From Dactylosporangium roseum (GTDB taxonomy: Bacteria > Actinomycetota > Actinomycetes > Mycobacteriales > Micromonosporaceae): DNA of 64,000 bases. Below, piece by piece: positions 59,183-64,000 of the stretch. The notes beneath the pieces were generated by a model. It did no database searches and was not told the DNA's origin. It saw only the letters and a program-made list of their open reading frames with translations. The DNA is taken from positions 3,091,001 through 3,155,000 of the forward strand of contig NZ_CP073721.1 in NCBI RefSeq assembly GCF_025264685.1, in the 5' to 3' direction. Position 1 is the first letter of the stretch. Every line of letters starts with the position of its first letter. The position numbers and the translations under genes are program-made.

Positions 59183-60694
59183 TCAGTCGCCGACCGGATC
59201 GTTGCCCGGAGCGCTCGCGCCCGTGGTGACGGCGGACTCCTTCCCGTCCGCGGCGGAGCGCTGCGCGGCTCCTCCCCACGCGAAGGTCAGCCGGCCACCG
59301 GGCAGGATCATCGCCGTCGGGGACGCCAGCAGGAACAGGCCGATAACGACGAGCAGCCCGTACGTGGTCGCGGTGACCGGCTCGCGACCGGCGTCGAGCA
59401 GGCCGAAGTAGGTGGTGCCGACGATGGCGACGCCGATCGCCACCCCGAGCTGGATGGCGGTGTTGGCCAGTCCGGCCGCAGCGCCGGCGTGCCAGGGCGC
59501 GGTCTTGGCGATGACCGTGGCGATCAGCACGCCCGACGTCATGGAGACGCCGATGCCGCAGATCAGCAGCCCGGGGATCAGGTCCGGAGCGTGCAGGTCG
59601 GTGCCGTACCGGCGCACGGCAACGAGCACCAGCACCATGCCCACGACCGCGATGAGCGGACCGATGACCGCCAGTGGACGGCCCAACACCCGCAGCCGGG
59701 TGGCGAACGGCGAGAAGATGCCCACCCCGACGGCGAAGGGGATCATCGTCACGGCGGTGCGCAGCGGCGAGTAGCCCAGCGCGGTCTGCAGGTGCACCGT
59801 CAGGACCAGGGGATATGCCGCGCCGGCGAAGAAGATCGTCGCCACCGTGAGGCCGCCGACCGGTGCGCGCTCGCGCAGCAACTGCGGATCGATCAGTGGA
59901 CTGCGGTTCCGGCGTACGACGATGCGTTCGTAGCGCAGGAAGCCCCATAGCAGCGCCAGGCCGAACGCCATCAGGAGGAAGCACCACACTGGCCAGTCGA
60001 GCAGGCGTCCCTCGATCAACGGGTACAGCACGCTCACCATGGCGACCGTGACGAGGATCAGGCCGCCCATGTCGGTGCCCGTGGTCCGTTCGGCGCGCGA
60101 CTCCCGGGCGAACACGGCGGTGCCGATCAGCGCCGCGATGCCGAACGGGATGTTGACCAGGAAGATCGGCCGCCAGGCCCATCCGAACAGGTCCGCGCCG
60201 AGGATCAGGCCGCCCAGCACCGGTGCACAGACCCCACCCACCGAGAACACGAGGCCGTAGATCGTGGCGGCACGGGACTGCTCCTCCGGTGGGAACTCGG
60301 CCCGGAGCATGGCCAGCACCTGCGGCACCATCAGCGAAGCGGACAGACCCTGCGCGACGCGGGCCGCCACCAGCATCTCGGGGTTGACCGCGAGCGCCGT
60401 CCACAGCGACGACACCGTGAAGGCCGCGAGTCCGAGCTGGAACACCCGCCGCCGGCCGAACCGGTCACCCAACCGGGCCGAGGTGATCATGCCGGAGGCG
60501 AAGAAGAGCGTGTACCCGATGATCGACCATTCGAGTTGAGTGCTGGAGGCGTGCAGCTCGCGCTGGATCGACGGCAGCGCGACGTTGAGGACCGCTGCGT
60601 CGATCAGATCCATTGAGGTGGCCGCGAGCGTCACCACCAGTGCGGCCCACCGTCTGGGGTTGAAATCGGCCGGTGTTGCCGGCGGGAAAGACAT
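59183..60694 (-). CDS. MFS exporter, DHA2 (EmrB/QacA) type
   Basis: A 503-residue membrane protein with about 14 helices. Motif A of the family reads ARLGDRFGRRRVF after helix 2, and GGVCAPVLGGLI is the antiporter motif C in helix 5; LDWPVWCFLLMAFG lies in the central extra helices. DHA2 members pump drugs and dyes against protons and often export the product of the neighbouring cluster. The C-terminal ~30 residues are polar. ATG 60694, with the shared operator (60755-60773) in its promoter; regulator not identified. Confidence 0.92.
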   Translation of the reverse strand: MSFPPATPADFNPRRWAALVVTLAATSMDLIDAAVLNVALPSIQRELHASSTQLEWSIIGYTLFFASGMITSARLGDRFGRRRVFQLGLAAFTVSSLWTALAVNPEMLVAARVAQGLSASLMVPQVLAMLRAEFPPEEQSRAATIYGLVFSVGGVCAPVLGGLILGADLFGWAWRPIFLVNIPFGIAALIGTAVFARESRAERTTGTDMGGLILVTVAMVSVLYPLIEGRLLDWPVWCFLLMAFGLALLWGFLRYERIVVRRNRSPLIDPQLLRERAPVGGLTVATIFFAGAAYPLVLTVHLQTALGYSPLRTAVTMIPFAVGVGIFSPFATRLRVLGRPLAVIGPLIAVVGMVLVLVAVRRYGTDLHAPDLIPGLLICGIGVSMTSGVLIATVIAKTAPWHAGAAAGLANTAIQLGVAIGVAIVGTTYFGLLDAGREPVTATTYGLLVVIGLFLLASPTAMILPGGRLTFAWGGAAQRSAADGKESAVTTGASAPGNDPVGD

Positions 60695-60754
60695 CGCCGC
60701 CCCTTCCGGGCATGTCAGAGCCGGGCCATCTCCGATGGCTCGGCCGAAGAAGAT

Positions 60755-60773
60755 ACTTTGCTTTCAATGCAAA
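60755..60773. promoter_or_regulatory. Shared operator, copy 2 (upstream of MFS gene)
   Basis: ACTTTGCTTTCAATGCAAA, same TTTGC-N7-GCAAA layout as 58127-58145. It lies 61 bp before the MFS start, in an AT-rich patch suited to a promoter. A MarR-, TetR- or PadR-type dimer is likely. Confidence 0.7.
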
Positions 60774-60951
60774 GGTAATTGCGTCGGTGTGCCGTGTCAA
60801 CCGAACCGCGCGGCGCGGCGCGGCGCGTCGCGCTCGACCGCGACGCGATCCTCGGTCAAGCCGGAGCTCGGAGATTGAACGTACGACGGTCGAGCACCCC
60901 CACGACCCGTGGGTCCGCTCCGGCCGTGACTGTCTCAGTTGGAGGTTTGGC

Positions 60952-63510
60952 ATGCCGGGAACGTCGGTGGCGTATAGGGTGCATGCCGACCGGGCATCGG
61001 CGCGCCGGATTGCGTTCCGTTATCAGGACGGGGTGATGCTGGCCGCCACCGTCCGGGCTTTCGACGCGCTCGGCCTCCTCGACCCCGGCGGCGGGCGTGG
61101 ACTACCGGACACCGGCTACCAGCGGGCCGGCTGGCGGTGTCTGGCGAGCGCGGGATGGCTCGACAGCGCCGAACCGCCGGTGGACGGCAAGGATCCACAG
61201 TGGACGGATGCGGGTACGGCCGCGATGCGTCATCGTGACCGGTACGTCGCCGGCGGCCGGTTCCTGGCCCGGTTCGGCGGCAACGACCCGGTCTTCTGGA
61301 CCACCCCGTGGGACGCGGGCACCGAGTCCGCCTTTGCCGACATGCTCGACGAGCACGAGCGCTGGAGGGTCGGAGCCGACCCGATGCACGAGGTCACGAT
61401 GCACCTGGACGCCACGCTCGCGGTGCCGGCGCTGCTGGCGCTGCGCGGTTCCGGGAACCTGGGCCGCCCCGGCGGCCCGGCCGCCCGGCTCTTGACCCTG
61501 CTCGGCTGGCTCGACGGTGACGGCAACTGGACCGCGGCCGGTCGCGCCAGACTGTCCTATGTAGACCACTTCGGGCTGGTCGGCTCGTACCTGCCGATGC
61601 TGGCCCGGTTGGAGGAGCTCTACCGCGGGGAGGTGATGGTCGAACCCGGCGAGGGTGAGTGGCACTGTCACCGTCAGCTCAACGTGGCGGCCAGCGCCGC
61701 CGCGCACCGGGGCTACTTCGCCGACGCCGACCCGATCTTCCGCGAGATGTTCGAGCGCGGGCCGCGGCCGGCCTTCATCGCAGACATGGGCTGCGGTGAC
61801 GGCAGTTGGCTCGTTCACCTGCACGGCATCTTCGGCGACACGGTCCGCTACGTCGGCATCGACGCCAGCCCGGTCGCCTTGGACTACGCCCGCGACGTGC
61901 TGCGCGCCTCCGGAGTGACGGACCCGCTGTTGCTGCTCGGCGACGTCACCAACCCGGAGCGGTTGCAGCACCGGCTGGCCGAGCACGGCCTGGCGATCGA
62001 GGACGGGCTGCACATCCGGTCGTTCCTGGACCACGACCGCACCTACCGCGGCGCACCGCACCACGAAGGCGTGCCGGGCTGGTCCACCGGCGCCTACGTG
62101 GCGCCGGACGGTCGCCCGCTGGACGCCGCCCAGGTCGAGTCGGATCTCGTCGCTCACCTGCGGCGGTGGACCCCGCACGTGCGTAAGCACGGCATGGTGG
62201 TGCTGGAGGCGCACTGCGTGGCGCCGCAGGTGGCCCGGCGACACCTCGGCGAGTTGCACTCGGTCGCATTCGACGCCTACCACGCGCTGTCGCACCAATA
62301 CCCGATCGAGCACTCCGCGTTCGTCCGGTGCTGCCACCTCGCGGGGCTGCAGTCCGCCGGCTACGTGGAGCGCCGCTACCCGGCCACCCGCCCGTTCGTC
62401 GCGGTGTCGCTGAACCGGCTGATGCCGTTGCAGCCGGCCCTGCCCCAGGATGTGGGGACCCGTCACGACACCTGGCAGCCGGAGTCGGAGACCGACCTTG
62501 CCGACGGCCGAGCGCTGCACCGGCTGCTGTTCGTCGACGGTGACCTTGCCCACCCGCGGAGCTGGTGCGCCGGTGCCACCGGGGTGGTCGTCGGTGACCT
62601 GCTCGACACTATCGAGGCGCGGATCGAGCAGGCCGGACGCGGCGACGCCGTCCGGATTCTCGACTACGGCGCCGGCACCGGTCTCGCCTCGATCGAGCTG
62701 AGCAAGGCATGTCTCACCCGCCGGGTCGAGCAGCGGCTGGCCGACCGCGGCGCGACGTTCGAGTTGCACCTGGTGGACATCCCCGGCGGTTGGTTCGCCC
62801 AGGGCTACGAATTGCTCCGGAAGGTGCCGTGGACCCGGTTCCACGCGTTGCGCGCCGCCGACGGCCGATTCCGGCCGCTGCTGGAGGTCACGAGCGGCGA
62901 ACGGGTCGACGGGGTGGCCGCCAACATGGTGTTCCACCTGCTCACCGACGGCGCGATGCGGCGGTCGGCGGAGTCCATCGCCGCCGTCCTGCGGCCCGGT
63001 GGCCGGCTCGCCTTCAGCTCTCCGGACCTGGGGCCGACCACGCCCTACTCGCTGCTGTTTCATGACCCCAACCGGCTGCTGCGGCAGCGCTGGCTGGACG
63101 CGCTGGACGACCACACGCCCGAGCACCTGCCGACGGTGCTCCGGCGGGCGGTGGCCGCGGCGCGGCCGGGCGACCGCACCTCCGCTCAGCGGCGGGCCGA
63201 CCGACGGATCCTGCCGACCGCGCGGACCGCGGATGCCGTCGCCGGGGCGCTGGCGCCCTACTTCCACGGCACGATCGATCGGCGCGGCTACGAGCTGCTG
63301 GCGGAGGAGAGCCTGATGACCGCGCTGGTGCCGGCCAACCAGACGGAGTACCTCGCTGAGATTACCGACCCGGTGCTGCGCGAGGAGGTGATCCGGTACC
63401 TGATGTGTGAGGAGGTGCTGCCCGCGCTGATGAAGGAGCGGGCCGGCACCGCGCTCGGCTTGAACATCCAGTGGACGCTCGGCCGGTACACCCGCTCCGC
63501 GCAGGAGTGA
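60952..63510 (+). CDS. Tandem class I SAM methyltransferase
   Basis: An 852-residue protein with two methyltransferase modules. Module 1 (to about residue 500) has the cofactor motif IADMGCGDGSWLVHLHG near residue 275, after a ~260-residue helical N-terminal region; module 2 has ILDYGAGTGLASIELSK near residue 568 and a long helical C-terminus. The first module with its leader resembles C-methyltransferases such as AprA-type MT of trans-acting PKS loading systems; this likeness is by eye. ATG 60952 follows GGAGG. Two modules suggest gem-dimethylation or two methylations of the same product (inference). The upstream open frame overlapping the MFS promoter is rejected. Confidence 0.82.
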   Translation: MPGTSVAYRVHADRASARRIAFRYQDGVMLAATVRAFDALGLLDPGGGRGLPDTGYQRAGWRCLASAGWLDSAEPPVDGKDPQWTDAGTAAMRHRDRYVAGGRFLARFGGNDPVFWTTPWDAGTESAFADMLDEHERWRVGADPMHEVTMHLDATLAVPALLALRGSGNLGRPGGPAARLLTLLGWLDGDGNWTAAGRARLSYVDHFGLVGSYLPMLARLEELYRGEVMVEPGEGEWHCHRQLNVAASAAAHRGYFADADPIFREMFERGPRPAFIADMGCGDGSWLVHLHGIFGDTVRYVGIDASPVALDYARDVLRASGVTDPLLLLGDVTNPERLQHRLAEHGLAIEDGLHIRSFLDHDRTYRGAPHHEGVPGWSTGAYVAPDGRPLDAAQVESDLVAHLRRWTPHVRKHGMVVLEAHCVAPQVARRHLGELHSVAFDAYHALSHQYPIEHSAFVRCCHLAGLQSAGYVERRYPATRPFVAVSLNRLMPLQPALPQDVGTRHDTWQPESETDLADGRALHRLLFVDGDLAHPRSWCAGATGVVVGDLLDTIEARIEQAGRGDAVRILDYGAGTGLASIELSKACLTRRVEQRLADRGATFELHLVDIPGGWFAQGYELLRKVPWTRFHALRAADGRFRPLLEVTSGERVDGVAANMVFHLLTDGAMRRSAESIAAVLRPGGRLAFSSPDLGPTTPYSLLFHDPNRLLRQRWLDALDDHTPEHLPTVLRRAVAAARPGDRTSAQRRADRRILPTARTADAVAGALAPYFHGTIDRRGYELLAEESLMTALVPANQTEYLAEITDPVLREEVIRYLMCEEVLPALMKERAGTALGLNIQWTLGRYTRSAQE

Positions 63511-63512
63511 CC

Positions 63513-63564
63513 AGCACGGGCAGGCGTACAGGCGCGTCTCGCGCGTACGCCTGCCCGGCTCGTG
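63513..63564. terminator. Bidirectional terminator
   Basis: Inverted repeat CGGGCAGGCGTAC / GTACGCCTGCCCG (63517-63529 and 63545-63557) with matching outer AGCAC/GTGCT, between the convergent methyltransferase genes. Confidence 0.75.
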
Positions 63565-63579
63565 CTCGGGCGAGCGCGC

Positions 63580-64000
63580 TCACGCGGTCCCAGGATTCCG
63601 GGCCCGGATACCGGCGACGGCCCGGTTGAGGCTTCGGCCCCGCATGGTGAGCGTCACGTCGTCGAACCCGCCCGCCACCGTATCCGCACGAAGCTCCTCG
63701 GGGCTGGTGTTCATGATGTGCCGGTGCGCGACGATGATCAGCTCGCCACCCGGTCGCAGCACCCGGCGCAGCTCACGGAAGCTCGCCGGACGATCCCACA
63801 TCGTGATGTTGTTGACCGAGATGGCCTTGTCCATCGACGCGTCGGCGCAGCCGGTGCGCTCCGACGTGCCATCACGGATCTCGACCAGACCGCTCCGGAC
63901 ACCGGCCGAGCATCGGGCGGCCGCCATCTTGCGCATGGCCCGCGACGGATCCACGCCGAGGACGAAGCCGCCGGCGCCGGTGACGGCATCGGCGGTCAGC
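63580..64000 (-). CDS. Class I SAM methyltransferase, 5' end outside the window
   Basis: The C-terminal ~139 residues of a Methyltransf_11-type enzyme. FVLGVDPSRAMRKMAAAR carries the acidic cofactor-ribose motif, and SMDKAISVNNITMWDR and ELRRVLRPGGELIIVAHRH are the usual motif IV and V/VI regions. The frame stays open to the window end and the glycine-rich motif I would lie just beyond it. It converges on the tandem methyltransferase. Substrate unknown; the family includes ubiquinone/menaquinone-type and small-molecule methyltransferases. Confidence 0.85.
   Translation of the reverse strand, partial: LTADAVTGAGGFVLGVDPSRAMRKMAAARCSAGVRSGLVEIRDGTSERTGCADASMDKAISVNNITMWDRPASFRELRRVLRPGGELIIVAHRHIMNTSPEELRADTVAGGFDDVTLTMRGRSLNRAVAGIRARNPGTA

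Noticed and set aside
61102..63267. 721-codon minus-strand frame opposite the tandem methyltransferase
   Set aside because: No family motifs; product is Val/Arg/Gln-rich; the sense strand has two clear SAM motifs.
1..64000. CRISPR arrays, rRNA, tRNA genes, prophage structural genes
   Set aside because: No regularly spaced direct repeats of CRISPR size, no rRNA-like or cloverleaf sequence, and no capsid, tail or integrase motifs were recognised by eye.

Overview
The window is high-GC DNA with strong third-position GC bias, frequent GTG starts and many 4-bp ATGA/GTGA gene overlaps. SARP and GntR regulators, an alpha-lytic-type protease, a deazaflavin (F420)-type nitroreductase and NRPS and type II PKS genes all point to a filamentous actinomycete, plausibly Micromonosporaceae. 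No rRNA, tRNA or CRISPR array was seen. The genus is inferred from gene content only.

Layout. (1) 1-4.3 kb: the edge of an NRPS-type locus, with the end of a condensation-domain gene, a P450, a free-standing adenylation domain and a truncated PIG-L deacetylase. (2) 4.3-8.1 kb: a mobile-element scar, with an intact IS4-family element (26-bp terminal repeats), a degenerate copy of its end, a 77-bp near-perfect palindrome, and fragments of two other transposases. (3) 8.1-15.5 kb: a poly-gamma-glutamate-type capsule locus (CapA, a tandem sensor-like HAMP protein, PgsB, PgsC, an NlpC/P60 protein) facing a lipoprotein that may be a hydrolase. (4) 15.7-27.7 kb: a tightly coupled minus-strand operon (GH42 beta-galactosidase, GcvPA, GcvPB, ATP-NAD-kinase-like protein, SDR, ABC sugar importer, GH63 hydrolase) with a divergent GntR regulator. 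Two importer genes carry single-base lesions. (5) 28-42 kb: mixed accessory genes (S1 protease, TPR protein, ferritin-like protein, ECF sigma factor, VOC protein, SDR) among several decayed genes.

(6) 39-64 kb: the most unusual part, a biosynthetic cluster. A SARP regulator (39.07 kb) and an orphan LuxR protein precede a minus-strand type II PKS core (KS-alpha, ACP, ActIII-like ketoreductase, two-domain aromatase/cyclase). No chain-length factor is visible, and there is a dedicated acyltransferase and a flavin monooxygenase. Divergent from the KS is a translationally coupled operon: SGNH-like protein, 32-residue peptide, 735-residue haem-oxygenase-like diiron protein, NodU/CmcH carbamoyltransferase, SxtJ-like small membrane protein and a cluster-resident CarB. 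An F420 reductase-hemerythrin fusion, an MFS exporter, a tandem methyltransferase and a second methyltransferase follow.

SARP-type heptamer repeats at 11-bp spacing lie in the KS/SGNH divergent promoter, one set per direction, and before the monooxygenase gene. This ties the cluster to one regulator. A shared palindromic operator links the exporter and the F420 reductase. The likely product is a carbamoylated, methylated, oxidised polyketide; that is inference from gene content.
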